Shown: positions 29,871 to 39,729, counted from the stretch's first letter. The stretch is DNA of 64,000 bases from Kluyvera cryocrescens NBRC 102467 (GCF_001571285.1 NZ_BCTM01000013.1:1-64000), one strand, 5' to 3'. Notes: generated from the letters alone by a model not told the origin. Made by a program: numbers and translations.

Positions 29871-31895
29871 ATGAGTAAACCCTTTAAGTTGCATTCCGCG
29901 TTTAGTCCTTCAGGCGATCAGCCTGTTGCCATCTCACGTCTGAAAGAGGGGCTGGAAGACGGCCTGGCGCACCAGACGCTACTGGGCGTAACCGGATCGG
30001 GTAAAACCTTCACCGTGGCAAATGTGATTGCCGATCTCCAGCGGCCAACGATGGTGCTGGCGCCAAACAAAACGCTGGCAGCGCAGCTGTACGGCGAAAT
30101 GAAAGCGTTCTTTCCGGAGAATGCGGTCGAGTATTTCGTCTCTTACTACGATTACTACCAGCCAGAAGCCTACGTGCCGAGTTCCGATACCTTTATCGAA
30201 AAAGACTCCGCCGTGAACGAACACATTGACCAGATGCGCCTGTCGGCGACCAAGGCGCTGCTTGAACGGCGTGACGTCATCGTCGTGGCATCGGTTTCGG
30301 CTATCTACGGCTTGGGTGATCCTGATCTGTACCTGAAAATGATGCTGCATCTGACGGTGGGCACCATTATCGACCAGCGCGCCATTTTGCGTCGTCTGGC
30401 GGATTTGCAGTACACCCGCAACGACCAAGCCTTCCAGCGTGGTACGTTCCGCGTGCGCGGCGAGGTTATCGACATCTTCCCGGCGGAATCGGATGACATT
30501 GCGCTGCGCGTGGAGTTGTTTGACGAAGAGGTCGAGCGGCTGTCGTTGTTTGACCCGCTGACCGGGCATATCGAATCGACGCTGCAGCGCTATACGGTCT
30601 ACCCAAAAAGTCACTACGTGACGCCGCGCGAACGTATTGTCCAGGCGATGGAAGAGATTAAGGTTGAGCTGGCGGAAAGACGCAAAGTGCTGCTGGACAA
30701 CAACAAGCTGCTGGAAGAACAGCGCCTCAGCCAGCGCACCCAGTTTGATCTCGAGATGATGAACGAACTTGGCTACTGCTCGGGCATTGAAAACTATTCG
30801 CGCTTTCTTTCCGGCCGAGGCCCGGGCGAACCGCCGCCGACGCTGTTTGACTACCTGCCGGCCGATGGACTGTTGGTCATCGACGAATCGCACGTCACCA
30901 TCCCGCAAATTGGCGGCATGTATCGCGGAGACCGGGCGCGTAAAGAGACGCTGGTCGAGTACGGTTTCCGTCTGCCGTCGGCGTTGGATAACCGTCCTTT
31001 AAAATTTGAAGAGTTTGAAGCGCTCGCGCCGCAGACCATTTATGTGTCGGCGACACCGGGTAACTATGAGCTGGAGAAATCCGGCGGTGAAGTCATCGAT
31101 CAGGTCGTGCGTCCAACCGGGCTGCTCGATCCGATTATTGAAGTCCGCCCAGTGGGGACTCAGGTTGATGATCTGCTGTCGGAAATTCGTAAACGTTCGG
31201 TGATTAACGAACGCGTACTGGTCACCACCCTGACCAAACGGATGGCGGAAGACCTGACCGATTATCTGGAAGAGCACGGCGAACGGGTTCGCTATCTGCA
31301 CTCGGATATCGATACCGTCGAGCGTATGGAAATCATTCGCGACCTGCGCCTCGGTGAGTTTGATGTGTTGGTGGGCATCAACCTGCTGCGTGAAGGGCTG
31401 GATATGCCTGAAGTCTCGCTGGTGGCAATTCTCGACGCTGACAAAGAGGGCTTCCTGCGTTCTGAACGCTCGTTGATTCAGACCATTGGCCGCGCCGCGC
31501 GTAATATCAACGGTAAGGCGATTCTGTACGGCGATAAAATTACCGCCTCAATGGCGAAGGCCATTGGCGAGACCGAGCGTCGTCGTGAGAAACAGCAGCT
31601 CTACAACGAAGAGCATGGCATCGTGCCGCAGGGGCTGGTGAAAGACGTGGTCGATATTCTGTCGATGGGCGAAGGGCTGGCGAAGACCAAAGCGAAAGGT
31701 CGCGGCAAGTCGCGCGGCGCATCGTCCGTCGTCGAGCCTGATGTACAGGCACTGACGCCGAAAGCGTTGCAGCAGCAGATTCAGACGCTGGAAGCGCAGA
31801 TGATGAAGCATGCGCAAAACCTGGAGTTCGAAGAGGCGGCACAGGCTCGCGACAGGCTGCATAAGCTGCGCGAACTGTTTATTGCAACGTCGTGA
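29871..31895 (+). CDS. uvrB: Excinuclease ABC subunit B, UvrB
   Basis: Damage-verification helicase-like subunit of nucleotide excision repair; loads with UvrA and recruits UvrC. The 674-residue protein (E. coli 673) has Walker A GVTGSGKT near residue 39-46 and the beta-hairpin [12 protein letters not shown] near 92-104. Helicase motifs include [17 protein letters not shown] and [11 protein letters not shown]-terminal UVR domain ([15 protein letters not shown]) binds UvrC. The 16 residues around [17 protein letters not shown] are a variable linker. ATG at 29871 matches E. coli. Confidence 0.98.
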   Translation: MSKPFKLHSAFSPSGDQPVAISRLKEGLEDGLAHQTLLGVTGSGKTFTVANVIADLQRPTMVLAPNKTLAAQLYGEMKAFFPENAVEYFVSYYDYYQPEAYVPSSDTFIEKDSAVNEHIDQMRLSATKALLERRDVIVVASVSAIYGLGDPDLYLKMMLHLTVGTIIDQRAILRRLADLQYTRNDQAFQRGTFRVRGEVIDIFPAESDDIALRVELFDEEVERLSLFDPLTGHIESTLQRYTVYPKSHYVTPRERIVQAMEEIKVELAERRKVLLDNNKLLEEQRLSQRTQFDLEMMNELGYCSGIENYSRFLSGRGPGEPPPTLFDYLPADGLLVIDESHVTIPQIGGMYRGDRARKETLVEYGFRLPSALDNRPLKFEEFEALAPQTIYVSATPGNYELEKSGGEVIDQVVRPTGLLDPIIEVRPVGTQVDDLLSEIRKRSVINERVLVTTLTKRMAEDLTDYLEEHGERVRYLHSDIDTVERMEIIRDLRLGEFDVLVGINLLREGLDMPEVSLVAILDADKEGFLRSERSLIQTIGRAARNINGKAILYGDKITASMAKAIGETERRREKQQLYNEEHGIVPQGLVKDVVDILSMGEGLAKTKAKGRGKSRGASSVVEPDVQALTPKALQQQIQTLEAQMMKHAQNLEFEEAAQARDRLHKLRELFIATS

Positions 31896-31904
31896 TGGCA
31901 TCCT

Positions 31905-31934
31905 TCGCCCGGCCGCTTTCGGCGCGTCGGGCGA
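31905..31934 (+). repeat. REP-like imperfect palindrome after uvrB
   Basis: TCGCCCG (31905-31911) pairs with CGGGCGA (31928-31934), with further GGC/GCC pairing inside. It resembles enterobacterial REP elements and probably marks the uvrB 3' end. Confidence 0.4.
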
Positions 31935-32022
31935 CTTTGATGTCACCCGTAGTTCAAGCGTGAGGCCAGCCTGGCGCAGTATCGGCGTGAATTGTGGCGA
32001 ACATCACGCTGCGGGCTGAATC

Positions 32023-32075
32023 CTTAATGTTCACTTAATAAATTCTACTGATACTATCCCTAAAATTTCAGGGGG
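32023..32075 (+). promoter_or_regulatory. PmrA-box promoter of the PmrR-like gene
   Basis: CTTAAT (32023-32028), GTTCA, CTTAAT (32034-32039) is a perfect PmrA (BasR) box of the form YTTAAK-N5-YTTAAK. TAAAAT at 32061-32066 is a plausible -10 and AGGGGG at 32070-32075 a ribosome site for the ATG at 32083. Confidence 0.8.
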
Positions 32076-32082
32076 TAGCATC

Positions 32083-32175
32083 ATGTCTCAGTTAAGTTTC
32101 CAACAGCTGTTCACCATGCTGGTTTCAGTCGCGATTGTCGCTGGATTTGCCTGCCATTGGTTGTTGACCTACTAA
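32083..32175 (+). CDS. pmrR: PmrR-like 30-residue membrane peptide
   Basis: Encodes 30 residues, MSQLSFQQLFTMLV then SVAIVAGFACHWLLTY, almost all one hydrophobic helix with an aromatic end. PmrR of Salmonella and E. coli is a PmrA-induced peptide of about the same size that inhibits LpxT and lies in the pmrAB neighbourhood; from memory it ends in a similar W-x-x-T-Y. Here the gene lies six bases from basS, tail to tail, behind a perfect PmrA box and a good ribosome site. Sequence identity outside the end is low, so the name rests on context, size, box and C-terminus. It would be missed by most gene callers. Confidence 0.75.
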   Translation: MSQLSFQQLFTMLVSVAIVAGFACHWLLTY

Positions 32176-32181
32176 CACCTC

Positions 32182-33261
32182 TTAGCGCTTGGGTGCCAGA
32201 AACTCTACCCAAGCCCGCGTGCCGGTTCCGGTATCGCGGTTTTGTAAGAAGAATGCGGCTTCATGCAACTGGGCTATACGCGTCACGATGCTGAGCCCGA
32301 GGCCAATCCCACCGTAGCGGCTGTCCATCCGGACGAACGCTTGACTCAGCTCACCGACTTTCGATTCATCAATCCCCGGTCCTTCGTCTTCGACAACCAG
32401 CATCGGGTGTGATGCGGTTTCCAGCGAGAGTGTGATCGTTGATGCTTGAGGGCTGTAGCGATGGGCGTTTTCCACCAGATTACGCACTAACAGTCGCAGC
32501 AAAGTGGCATCGCCGGAGACGGTCAGGGTTGAGGCGGATCCGCGAATAGCCAGCTTTTGCCCACGCGCACTCAGCATGGCTTCCAGTTCACCTGTTAGCG
32601 GCTCAACCACATCGCTGTAAAGATTAACCTGCTGATAGCTACCAGCGGAGAACGACTGTCCCACGCGCGCTAACAGTAGCAGCTGCGCAACGCTCTCGGT
32701 CATTTGATCGAGCCGTTGTACTAGCGCCGACAGATCCAGATGCTGCGTTTTTTCCAGTAGCTCCAGATGCAGCTTCAGCCCTGCCAGCGGCGTACGCAGT
32801 TCGTGGGCCACATCAGCGGTAAACAGGCGTTCGCGGTCCAGCGTTTGGGTTAAATTCTCAACCAACTGATTGATGGCCGTCGTGACTGCTTCGACTTCAA
32901 CCGTGGAATGCTGCAAATAGATGGGCTGCAAATTTCCCGGCGTACGGGCATCGAGCTCTTTTTGCAGATCGGCCAGCGGGCGCGTAATACGCTTGACCGC
33001 CTGCAGGCATAAGTACAGCGCCAAACCGATAATCACCAGGCTTGGCACCAAAAGGCTGGCAATCGCCTCTCGCACTTCGTGGCGTATGTGTTTGGCATTG
33101 TTGTGATTGTTAATCAGCATTGCCACTTCCAGCTCAATCTGCTCTTTGCTCTCGTGCCAGAGCCAGAACACGCTGATAAGCTGGAACACCACCAAAATAA
33201 CGCCAATGGCCAGCAGCAGCTGATGACGCATCGGCCATTTGCGAACGGAAAAGAGCGCCAT
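32182..33261 (-). CDS. basS: Sensor histidine kinase BasS/PmrB
   Basis: Inner-membrane sensor of Fe3+, Al3+ and mild acid; phosphorylates BasR. The 359-residue protein has two membrane segments (about 13-35 and 67-90) around a short periplasmic loop. That loop has two ExxE motifs (residues 37-40 and 62-65), the pattern known to bind iron in Salmonella PmrB. HAMP follows (RITRPLADLQ); the phosphoacceptor is His153 in ADVAHELRTPLAG. The ATPase has NLVENAHRYSP and DEGPGIDES. Third gene of eptA-basR-basS, three bases after basR. Confidence 0.95.
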   Translation of the reverse strand: MALFSVRKWPMRHQLLLAIGVILVVFQLISVFWLWHESKEQIELEVAMLINNHNNAKHIRHEVREAIASLLVPSLVIIGLALYLCLQAVKRITRPLADLQKELDARTPGNLQPIYLQHSTVEVEAVTTAINQLVENLTQTLDRERLFTADVAHELRTPLAGLKLHLELLEKTQHLDLSALVQRLDQMTESVAQLLLLARVGQSFSAGSYQQVNLYSDVVEPLTGELEAMLSARGQKLAIRGSASTLTVSGDATLLRLLVRNLVENAHRYSPQASTITLSLETASHPMLVVEDEGPGIDESKVGELSQAFVRMDSRYGGIGLGLSIVTRIAQLHEAAFFLQNRDTGTGTRAWVEFLAPKR

Positions 33262-33264
33262 GCT

Positions 33265-33936
33265 TTATTCCGCCTTTGCGGTTGTTGCTAACTGATAGCC
33301 GAAGCCGCGTACCGTGCGGATGCGGGCTTTACCGACCTTATCGCGCAGGTTATGGATATGCACTTCCAGCGTATTGGTTGCCGGTTCGTTATCCCAGTTA
33401 TAGATATCGTTGTAGAGGATTTCGCGGTGCACCGGGCTGCCGGCTTTCAGCATCAAGCGCGAAAGCAGGGCGTATTCTTTTGGCGTCAATTCCAGCAGCT
33501 CTCCGTCCAGCCAAACCTGACGACGCGTGACGTTGAGGCGCAGATTTTCGACGGTGACTTCGTTGTCGCCCTGGTTCAGGTTGCGGCGAAGCAGGGCGCG
33601 AATACGGGCGTTGAGCTCTTCCAGCGCGAAGGGTTTTACCAGATAGTCATCTGCGCCGGTATCAAGACCGCTAACGCGATCTTCCAGGGTATCGCGGGCG
33701 GTGAGGATCAGTACCGGGACGCTGAGTTTTTGCTGGCGCATGCGGTTGAGAAAATGCAGCCCGTCTTCATCCGGCAGACCTAAATCCAGCACCACCAGAC
33801 TGTAATGTCCGTTGGCCAGACTCAGCGCCGCCTGCTGTGCGGTGGCCACACCATCGCAGGCATACCCTTCACTCTGCATGGCCAGAATCAGTCCTTGTAA
33901 TAGCAAGGTATCATCTTCAACGACTAAAATTTTCAT
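33265..33936 (-). CDS. basR: Response regulator BasR/PmrA
   Basis: OmpR-family activator of lipid A modification genes. The 223 residues include a receiver domain with phospho-Asp51 ([13 protein letters not shown]), acidic EDD at 7-9, and Lys in [11 protein letters not shown] near residue 101. The winged-helix domain has [13 protein letters not shown] and the recognition-helix region [16 protein letters not shown]. The DNA-binding half is nearly identical to E. coli BasR, consistent with the conserved PmrA boxes nearby. It starts ten bases after eptA. Confidence 0.96.
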   Translation of the reverse strand: MKILVVEDDTLLLQGLILAMQSEGYACDGVATAQQAALSLANGHYSLVVLDLGLPDEDGLHFLNRMRQQKLSVPVLILTARDTLEDRVSGLDTGADDYLVKPFALEELNARIRALLRRNLNQGDNEVTVENLRLNVTRRQVWLDGELLELTPKEYALLSRLMLKAGSPVHREILYNDIYNWDNEPATNTLEVHIHNLRDKVGKARIRTVRGFGYQLATTAKAE

Positions 33937-33946
33937 CTACTGGCCT

Positions 33947-35578
33947 CTATTTACACGTGGCTAAGATATCATCCGTTGCCCGATATTCGCGGGTCTCTAC
34001 GCCGGTCAGACCTAGCATTGTAGAGAACAGATTATCCTGCGAGTAGCTATTTTGTGTGGCGTGCTTTTGCAGGCAATCGTAATTAACGCCGTAGCGTTGT
34101 TGATAATCATTCGATAACCATAACAGCATTGGCACATGTTTTTGGGTTTCTGGCGCGATGGAATAGGGCAAGCCGTGCAAATAGACGCCATTTTCACCTA
34201 ATGATTCACCGTGGTCGGAAAGGTAAACCAGGCTGGTGGTGAATTTATCCTGTTTAGACTGCAACAGCTTAATCGCTTTATCGACGATATAGTCGACGTA
34301 CAAAATGGTATTGTCGTAGCTATTTTTCAGCTGCTCCTGGGAACAGGATTGAATTTCGCTGGTATCGCACGTTGGCGTATAGCGACGGAACGCCGGCGGA
34401 TAGCGGTTATAATAAGTCGGGCCATGGCTACCGATGGTATGCAGCACAATCACGCCGTCACCCTGCATCGTATCAATGGTTTTTTCCAGATCATGGAACA
34501 GCACTTCATCGTAGCACTCGCCGTTAATACACTGGCCCGGCAGATTTAAAGCCGTCATATCCTGATGAGGCACCCGATCGCAGGCGCCTTTGCAGCCGCC
34601 GTCGTTATCGTTCCACAGCACCTGGATCCCGGCGCGTTGGATGATGTCCAGTAGCCCTTCCTGATGATGGGCCAGTGACTCGTTGTACGCATCACGCGGC
34701 ATGTTTGAGAACATGCAGGGGACCGACACGGCGGTAGCAGTTCCGCAGGAGGCCGTTTTCGGGAAATAGACGACGTTATCTTTTGCCAGCAATGGGTTGG
34801 TCTGGCGATCGTAACCGCCCAGTGAGAAATCCGCCGCGCGTGAGGTTTCACCCAGCACCAAAATGGTCAGATTTTTCCGCGGACCGTTTTTCATGACCGC
34901 TTTTTGCGTGGCATCTTCACCAATTTTTACCAGCGGCAGATTGTCCATTTCATGATGAAAATACCAGGAGTTCACCGCCACAATACTGTTAGATGGATTT
35001 AGTGATTTGACCAGCTCTTTATTATTCCGAAACAGTGAGGCGTAATCTTTATAAAACAGTGCGGCAACCAGCAGAATCAGTGCCACCGAAATAACCAACG
35101 ACCCCGCACGCATAATCGCACCGCGCCAACGACTGGCAGCCGGCTTAATTTTAATCCACCATGCCAGCGCGATGAACAGCAGGGCGGAAACGGCAAGCAC
35201 AGCAATCATTTGTCCTGAAAGCAGGGCGTAGCTTTCGGCAGGCGTGGTGTCGAAAATATTGGTCACCATTGAGCGGTCAATAATGACGCCAAAGTTCATC
35301 ATAAAATACTGGGCGCTGGCGCTAAGGAGAATAAAGATCGAGGCGAGCACCTTCTCCAGACGAATAATGGAGGCGAGCGTCAGTAATATCGCCATGACCG
35401 AGAACGCCACCACCGGCATACTCAGAAAGACCAACGCGTTATGCAGGCCATCAACGGGTAGCAGGGTAAATGCCTGACGATAAAAATCGATATTCAGCGG
35501 CAGCGCAATATAGAGCGCAAACAAAATGATATAGGTCAGCCGACTGACGGTAGGGCGGTAACGTAACAGGCAAAGCAT
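33947..35578 (-). CDS. eptA: Lipid A phosphoethanolamine transferase EptA (PmrC)
   Basis: Adds phosphoethanolamine to lipid A phosphates, reducing net negative charge and binding of cationic peptides such as polymyxin. The 543-residue protein (E. coli 547) has an N-terminal block of five membrane helices to about residue 180. A periplasmic alkaline-phosphatase-fold domain follows, with the nucleophilic threonine in LGETSRAADFS near 275-280. Zinc-site segments SDHGESLGENG and HTIGSHGPTYY are seen, and disulphide cysteines such as SCGTATAVSVPCM. First gene of eptA-basRS, behind a PmrA-like box. Confidence 0.95.
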   Translation of the reverse strand: MLCLLRYRPTVSRLTYIILFALYIALPLNIDFYRQAFTLLPVDGLHNALVFLSMPVVAFSVMAILLTLASIIRLEKVLASIFILLSASAQYFMMNFGVIIDRSMVTNIFDTTPAESYALLSGQMIAVLAVSALLFIALAWWIKIKPAASRWRGAIMRAGSLVISVALILLVAALFYKDYASLFRNNKELVKSLNPSNSIVAVNSWYFHHEMDNLPLVKIGEDATQKAVMKNGPRKNLTILVLGETSRAADFSLGGYDRQTNPLLAKDNVVYFPKTASCGTATAVSVPCMFSNMPRDAYNESLAHHQEGLLDIIQRAGIQVLWNDNDGGCKGACDRVPHQDMTALNLPGQCINGECYDEVLFHDLEKTIDTMQGDGVIVLHTIGSHGPTYYNRYPPAFRRYTPTCDTSEIQSCSQEQLKNSYDNTILYVDYIVDKAIKLLQSKQDKFTTSLVYLSDHGESLGENGVYLHGLPYSIAPETQKHVPMLLWLSNDYQQRYGVNYDCLQKHATQNSYSQDNLFSTMLGLTGVETREYRATDDILATCK

Positions 35579-35625
35579 AGCGTTGGACTCAGGAATGATA
35601 ATGTACGCTATGCTGCCCGAGCTAT

Positions 35626-35642
35626 TTTAAGACAACCTTAAG
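35626..35642 (-). promoter_or_regulatory. PmrA box upstream of eptA
   Basis: The minus strand reads CTTAAG-GTTGT-CTTAAA, fitting the direct-repeat PmrA box CTTAAK-N5-CTTAAK except for the last base. The plus strand TTTAAG-N5-CTTAAG fits YTTAAK-N5-YTTAAK exactly. It lies 48 bp before the eptA start, also inside the yvcK-eptA gap of 77 bp. Confidence 0.75.
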
Positions 35643-35655
35643 AAATTAAGGAAAC

Positions 35656-36561
35656 TCAGCCGAAGGCCTGTAATGCTTCTTCTAGTGCTGCACGTAACAG
35701 CACGCGGTCGTGGCGGTAAGGAATATCTTCGGCTTCCAGCGGTTGTTGGATCACCACTTTACACTGCACGCGGCTGGCATCGACCTTCGGCCCCACCACA
35801 ACGGCATCAATAACCGCTTTACCGATATAGTGCTCCAGCAGTGCAATGCGTTCTTCAATGCTGAGGTCGCCCGCGGAGCTGTGTTCGCGGCCCAGGTTAT
35901 CGATATAGACCATTGGCGCCGGCGTACGGCGCAGCGCCTGGGCGATATCCGGCAGCAGCAGGATCGGCAGCAGACTGGTGTAGAAGCTGCCAGGGCCAAT
36001 CAGAATCAAATCCGCGTCAGCGATCGCTTCTACCGCTTCCCGGGTTGCGGATACCTGCGGGGTTAACATGAGCTCACGCGGCGGCAGCTTAAGTTGGTCA
36101 ATGTTCACCTCACCGTAAATTTCATGGCCCTCGCAGTCGATCGCCATTAAATCCACCGGCTGTTCGGACATTGGAATCAGTGATGCTTCAACTTTTAGCA
36201 GGTTTTTAATTAAATTGATGGCCTCTAAAGGCCGCACGCTCAGGTTATCCAGCGCCTTTAACATTAAATTTCCGAGGTTATGACCGGAAAGTTCTCCATT
36301 ACCGCTAAAACGGTACTCAAACATCGTCGAGGCGACGCTGGGTTCGGTAATTAATTGGTTAAGGCAGTTGCGCATATCTCCCCAGGCAATACCGCCTTCG
36401 GAACGGCGAATACGTCCGGTAGAGCCGCCGTTGTCGGTGGTCGTGACGATGCCGGTTAGGCGCGAGCCGAGCGATGAAAGGGATGACATCACGCGTCCAA
36501 GGCCATGTCCGCCGCCTAGCGCGACGACGCGGTCAAGATCGGCAAAAGTACGATTGCGCAT
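35656..36561 (-). CDS. yvcK: YvcK/YbhK family uridine-diphosphate-sugar-binding protein
   Basis: A 301-residue cytosolic protein of the CofD-like YvcK family (YbhK in E. coli, 302 residues). In Bacillus YvcK binds UDP-sugars and influences cell shape and carbon use; the enterobacterial role is unclear. Seen are the nucleotide-binding start [37 protein letters not shown], and [14 protein letters not shown] near residue 200. It is divergent from moaA across 363 bp and precedes eptA on the same strand, so read-through into eptA is possible. Confidence 0.93.
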   Translation of the reverse strand: MRNRTFADLDRVVALGGGHGLGRVMSSLSSLGSRLTGIVTTTDNGGSTGRIRRSEGGIAWGDMRNCLNQLITEPSVASTMFEYRFSGNGELSGHNLGNLMLKALDNLSVRPLEAINLIKNLLKVEASLIPMSEQPVDLMAIDCEGHEIYGEVNIDQLKLPPRELMLTPQVSATREAVEAIADADLILIGPGSFYTSLLPILLLPDIAQALRRTPAPMVYIDNLGREHSSAGDLSIEERIALLEHYIGKAVIDAVVVGPKVDASRVQCKVVIQQPLEAEDIPYRHDRVLLRAALEEALQAFG

Positions 36562-36700
36562 ACAACTTCCTTATAGTGAAAAACGTGCTTACATTAGCCT
36601 AACTACCTCTAAAAGACGATGCTCTGTACCGGTCAAAATGACGTATATCAATGCAAAAGCGTGATTTTTACGTATTCTGTAGGGAAAGTGCACGATCAGG

Positions 36701-36726
36701 TCGTTATGTATGACTTTATACAGCGA
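36701..36726 (+). promoter_or_regulatory. ModE-like site upstream of moaA
   Basis: TCGTTATGTA and ATACAGCGA flank a short gap as inverted half-sites resembling the ModE consensus. ModE-molybdate activates moaA in E. coli. Compare the similar site before modA at 13149-13172. Confidence 0.6.
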
Positions 36727-36810
36727 TTGCAGGAATGGCGAAACTGCTATTCTCGCGCTACTATTCGGCATAACCTGGTTCAGTACTGTTTCTACAATAG
36801 TCTGAACAAC

Positions 36811-36920
36811 ACACTCTAGCCTCTGCACCTAAGTTGAAAAATACGGTGCTTTGGCCGCGGCAGATAATCTGTCGCCAGGGCGAAGGAAGAAATGATCTCG
36901 CCTCCCGTATTTGGAAAGGT
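36811..36920 (+). ncRNA. Molybdenum cofactor (Moco) riboswitch
   Basis: The leader of moaA carries the Moco RNA motif. Conserved parts seen are ACTCTAGCCTCTGCACC, ACGGTGCTTTGGCCG, GCCAGGGCGAAGGAAGAAATGA and TCGCCTCCCGTAT, with GCACC/GGTGC pairing and a GGCGA/TCGCC stem-loop. The 3' end overlaps the ribosome site (GGAAAGG), so cofactor binding should block moaA translation. Almost the same sequence precedes E. coli moaA. Confidence 0.9.
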
Positions 36921-36924
36921 GTCT

Positions 36925-37914
36925 ATGGCTTCACAACTCACTGATGCGTTTGCGCGCAGGTTTTTTTATCTGCGCCTGTCGATTACCGACGTATGCAACT
37001 TTCGCTGCACCTACTGTCTGCCTAACGGCTACCAGCCCAATGGGGTCACCAACAAAGGATTTCTGTCGCTGGACGAAATTCGCCGGGTGACGCGCGCCTT
37101 TTCGGCATTGGGTACGGAAAAAGTTCGTTTAACCGGCGGAGAGCCGTCGCTACGTCGTGACTTTACCGACGTGATTGCCGCAGTGAAAGAGAACGCCTCA
37201 ATTCGCCAGATTGCCGTGACCACTAACGGTTATCGCATGGCGCGCGATGTTGCCGCCTGGCGCGAAGCCGGACTTACCGCGTTAAACGTCAGCGTTGACA
37301 GCCTCGACGCACGACAGTTTCACGCGATTACCGGTCAGGATAAGTTCCGTCAGGTGATGGATGGCATCGACGCCGCCTTTACCGCGGGCTTTGATAAAGT
37401 GAAGGTGAACACCGTGCTGATGCGCGATGTGAATCATCACCAGCTCGACACCTTTCTGGCGTGGATCAAACCGCGCCGCATTCAACTCCGCTTTATTGAA
37501 CTGATGGAAACCGGCGACGGTAGCGAGCTGTTTCGCCAACACCATATCTCAGGCATGGTGCTCCGTGAACAACTGCTTCAGCGCGGCTGGATCCATCAAA
37601 TCCGTCAGCGCAGCGACGGCCCGGCGCAGGTCTTTTGCCACCCCGACTACGAAGGGGAAATCGGCTTAATTATGCCGTATGAAAAAGACTTCTGCGCCAG
37701 CTGTAACCGTCTGCGCGTATCGTCCATTGGGAAACTGCATCTGTGCCTGTTTGGCGACGGTGGCGTTGACCTGCGCGAACTGCTGGCGGATGACGCCCAG
37801 CAGCAGGCGCTGGAAGAGCGCATTGCCGAAGCGCTCACGCATAAAAAACAGACCCACTTCCTGCATCAGGGCAATACCGGAATTACCCAGAATTTATCCT
37901 ATATTGGTGGATGA
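36925..37914 (+). CDS. moaA: GTP 3',8-cyclase MoaA
   Basis: Radical SAM enzyme for the first step of molybdenum cofactor synthesis, turning GTP into the cyclic intermediate used by MoaC. The 329 residues equal E. coli MoaA. The N-terminal cluster motif is CNFRCTYC near residues 24-31; the C-terminal cluster falls in [21 protein letters not shown]. The end [13 protein letters not shown] carries the usual diglycine. The ATG at 36925 follows the riboswitch; an upstream in-frame ATG at 36892 lies inside it and is rejected. Confidence 0.97.
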   Translation: MASQLTDAFARRFFYLRLSITDVCNFRCTYCLPNGYQPNGVTNKGFLSLDEIRRVTRAFSALGTEKVRLTGGEPSLRRDFTDVIAAVKENASIRQIAVTTNGYRMARDVAAWREAGLTALNVSVDSLDARQFHAITGQDKFRQVMDGIDAAFTAGFDKVKVNTVLMRDVNHHQLDTFLAWIKPRRIQLRFIELMETGDGSELFRQHHISGMVLREQLLQRGWIHQIRQRSDGPAQVFCHPDYEGEIGLIMPYEKDFCASCNRLRVSSIGKLHLCLFGDGGVDLRELLADDAQQQALEERIAEALTHKKQTHFLHQGNTGITQNLSYIGG

Positions 37915-37936
37915 TTCGTCATCAAGGAGCTATCAA

Positions 37937-38449
37937 ATGAGTCAGGTGAGCGCTGAATTTATCCCAACGCGCGTTGCTATTCTTACTATTTCCAACCGTC
38001 GTGGCGAAGAGGATGATACCTCCGGCCATTTCCTGCGCGACTCGGCGCAGGAAGCGGGTCATCAGATCGTCGATAAAGCGATCGTGAAAGAGAACCGCTA
38101 CCAGATCCGCGCCCAGGTTTCCGCGTGGATTGCCCGCGATGACGTGCAGGTGGTGTTGATCACCGGGGGGACCGGTTTGACCGACGGCGATCAGGCCCCT
38201 GAAGCCCTACTGCCGCTGTTTGACCGAGAGATTGAAGGCTTCGGCGAAGTGTTCCGCATGCTCTCGTTTGAAGAAATTGGCACGGCGACGCTGCAATCAC
38301 GCGCCGTGGCGGGGATGGCTAACCGCACGTTGATTTTTGCTATGCCGGGTTCCACCAAAGCGTGCCGCACCGCATGGGACAACATCATTGCCCCGCAGCT
38401 GGATGCTCGCACCCGCCCATGCAACTTCCACCCTCATCTGAAGAAATAA
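37937..38449 (+). CDS. moaB: Molybdopterin adenylyltransferase-like protein MoaB
   Basis: A 170-residue protein of the MoaB/MogA family, the E. coli length. It starts [20 protein letters not shown], has the pterin-binding segment [17 protein letters not shown] near residue 75-95, and [16 protein letters not shown] near the end. In E. coli MoaB is dispensable because MogA does the adenylylation. It starts 22 bases after moaA with AAGGAG upstream. Confidence 0.96.
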   Translation: MSQVSAEFIPTRVAILTISNRRGEEDDTSGHFLRDSAQEAGHQIVDKAIVKENRYQIRAQVSAWIARDDVQVVLITGGTGLTDGDQAPEALLPLFDREIEGFGEVFRMLSFEEIGTATLQSRAVAGMANRTLIFAMPGSTKACRTAWDNIIAPQLDARTRPCNFHPHLKK

Positions 38450-38453
38450 AACG

Positions 38454-38939
38454 ATGTCGCAACTGACCCATATCAACGCCGCGGGTGAAGCCCACATGGT
38501 GGATGTCTCCGCCAAGGCAGAAACCGTTCGCGAAGCGCGTGCTGAAGCGTTTGTCACCATGCTGCCGGAAACATTGTCGATGATTATCGACGGCAGCCAT
38601 CACAAGGGCGACGTCTTTGCTACCGCCCGTATCGCCGGTATCCAAGCGGCAAAACGCACCTGGGATCTGATCCCGCTGTGCCATCCGCTGATGCTCAGCA
38701 AGGTTGAAGTCAACCTGCAGGCCGAGCCGGAACATCACCGCGTGCGGATAGAGTCGCTGTGCCGTTTGACCGGGAAAACTGGCGTGGAGATGGAGGCGCT
38801 CACCGCCGCGTCGGTTGCGGCGCTGACTATCTACGATATGTGCAAAGCGGTACAAAAAGACATGGTCATTGGCCCGGTTCGCCTGTTGGCGAAAAGCGGT
38901 GGTAAATCAGGAGATTTTAAGGCGGACGCGCATGATTAA
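38454..38939 (+). CDS. moaC: Cyclic pyranopterin monophosphate synthase MoaC
   Basis: Converts the MoaA product into cyclic pyranopterin monophosphate. The 161 residues equal E. coli MoaC. Conserved segments are [41 protein letters not shown] (active-site region) and [23 protein letters not shown] with the catalytic Lys/Asp. Four bases separate it from moaB and it overlaps moaD by eight. Confidence 0.97.
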   Translation: MSQLTHINAAGEAHMVDVSAKAETVREARAEAFVTMLPETLSMIIDGSHHKGDVFATARIAGIQAAKRTWDLIPLCHPLMLSKVEVNLQAEPEHHRVRIESLCRLTGKTGVEMEALTAASVAALTIYDMCKAVQKDMVIGPVRLLAKSGGKSGDFKADAHD

Positions 38940-39177
38940 CGTGCTGTTTTTTGCTCAGGTCCGCGAGCTGGTCGGCGCCGACTCGCTGACCCTGGCACCT
39001 GAGTTTTCGACGGTAGAAGCCGTGCGCCAGCATCTGGTGGCGCAGGAAGGGCGCTGGGCGCTGGCGCTGGAAGAGGGCAAACTGCTGGCGGCGGTGAACC
39101 AAACGCTGGTGAGCTTCGACCACCCGGTGGCCGATGGCGACGAGGTGGCCTTTTTCCCACCGGTTACGGGAGGTTGA
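38932..39177 (+). CDS. moaD: Molybdopterin synthase sulphur carrier subunit MoaD
   Basis: Small subunit of molybdopterin synthase; its C-terminal glycine is thiocarboxylated by MoeB. The 81 residues match E. coli and end FFPPVTGG, giving the needed diglycine. ATG at 38932 overlaps the moaC end by eight bases. It ends one base before the moaE start. Confidence 0.96.
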   Translation: MINVLFFAQVRELVGADSLTLAPEFSTVEAVRQHLVAQEGRWALALEEGKLLAAVNQTLVSFDHPVADGDEVAFFPPVTGG

Positions 39178-39178
39178 G

Positions 39179-39631
39179 ATGAGTGAAACCCGTATTCGCG
39201 TCGGCCATGAGCCGTTCAGCGTAGGCGATGAATATCCGTGGCTGGCTGCCCGCGATGAAGACGGCGCGGTCGTGACCTTCACCGGTAAAGTCCGCAATCA
39301 TAACCTGGGTGATAGCGTGAAAGCGCTGAGTCTTGAGCATTATCCCGGTATGACCGAAAAAGCGCTGGCGGAGATTGTTGATGCCGCGCGCGAACGCTGG
39401 CCGCTGGGCCGCGTCACGGTGATTCACCGTATTGGCGAGCTATGGCCGGGCGAAGAGATCGTTTTTGTCGGCGTGACCAGCGCGCATCGCAGCAGCGCCT
39501 TTGACGCAGGCGAGTTTATCATGGACTATCTAAAGACCCGCGCGCCGTTCTGGAAGCGTGAAGCGACTCCGGAAGGGGAGCGTTGGGTGGAAGCGCGCGA
39601 CAGCGATAAACAGGCAGCCGAGCGCTGGTAG
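39179..39631 (+). CDS. moaE: Molybdopterin synthase catalytic subunit MoaE
   Basis: Catalytic subunit that receives sulphur from MoaD to make the dithiolene of molybdopterin. The 150 residues match E. coli. Visible are FTGKVRNHNLGDSVKALSLEHYPGM, HRIGELWPGEE, and the active-site segment LKTRAPFWKRE with Lys near 119 and 126. GGAGG lies five bases before the ATG. Last gene of moaABCDE. Confidence 0.97.
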   Translation: MSETRIRVGHEPFSVGDEYPWLAARDEDGAVVTFTGKVRNHNLGDSVKALSLEHYPGMTEKALAEIVDAARERWPLGRVTVIHRIGELWPGEEIVFVGVTSAHRSSAFDAGEFIMDYLKTRAPFWKREATPEGERWVEARDSDKQAAERW

Positions 39632-39729
39632 AGTACACTTAAATTCATGGAGTTCAGGTTGTCGCTGATGCGCTGGCAGCCTGAATAACGGCGAATATTT
39701 TAGGTTCATACTAACTTCAGGAGAACGTC

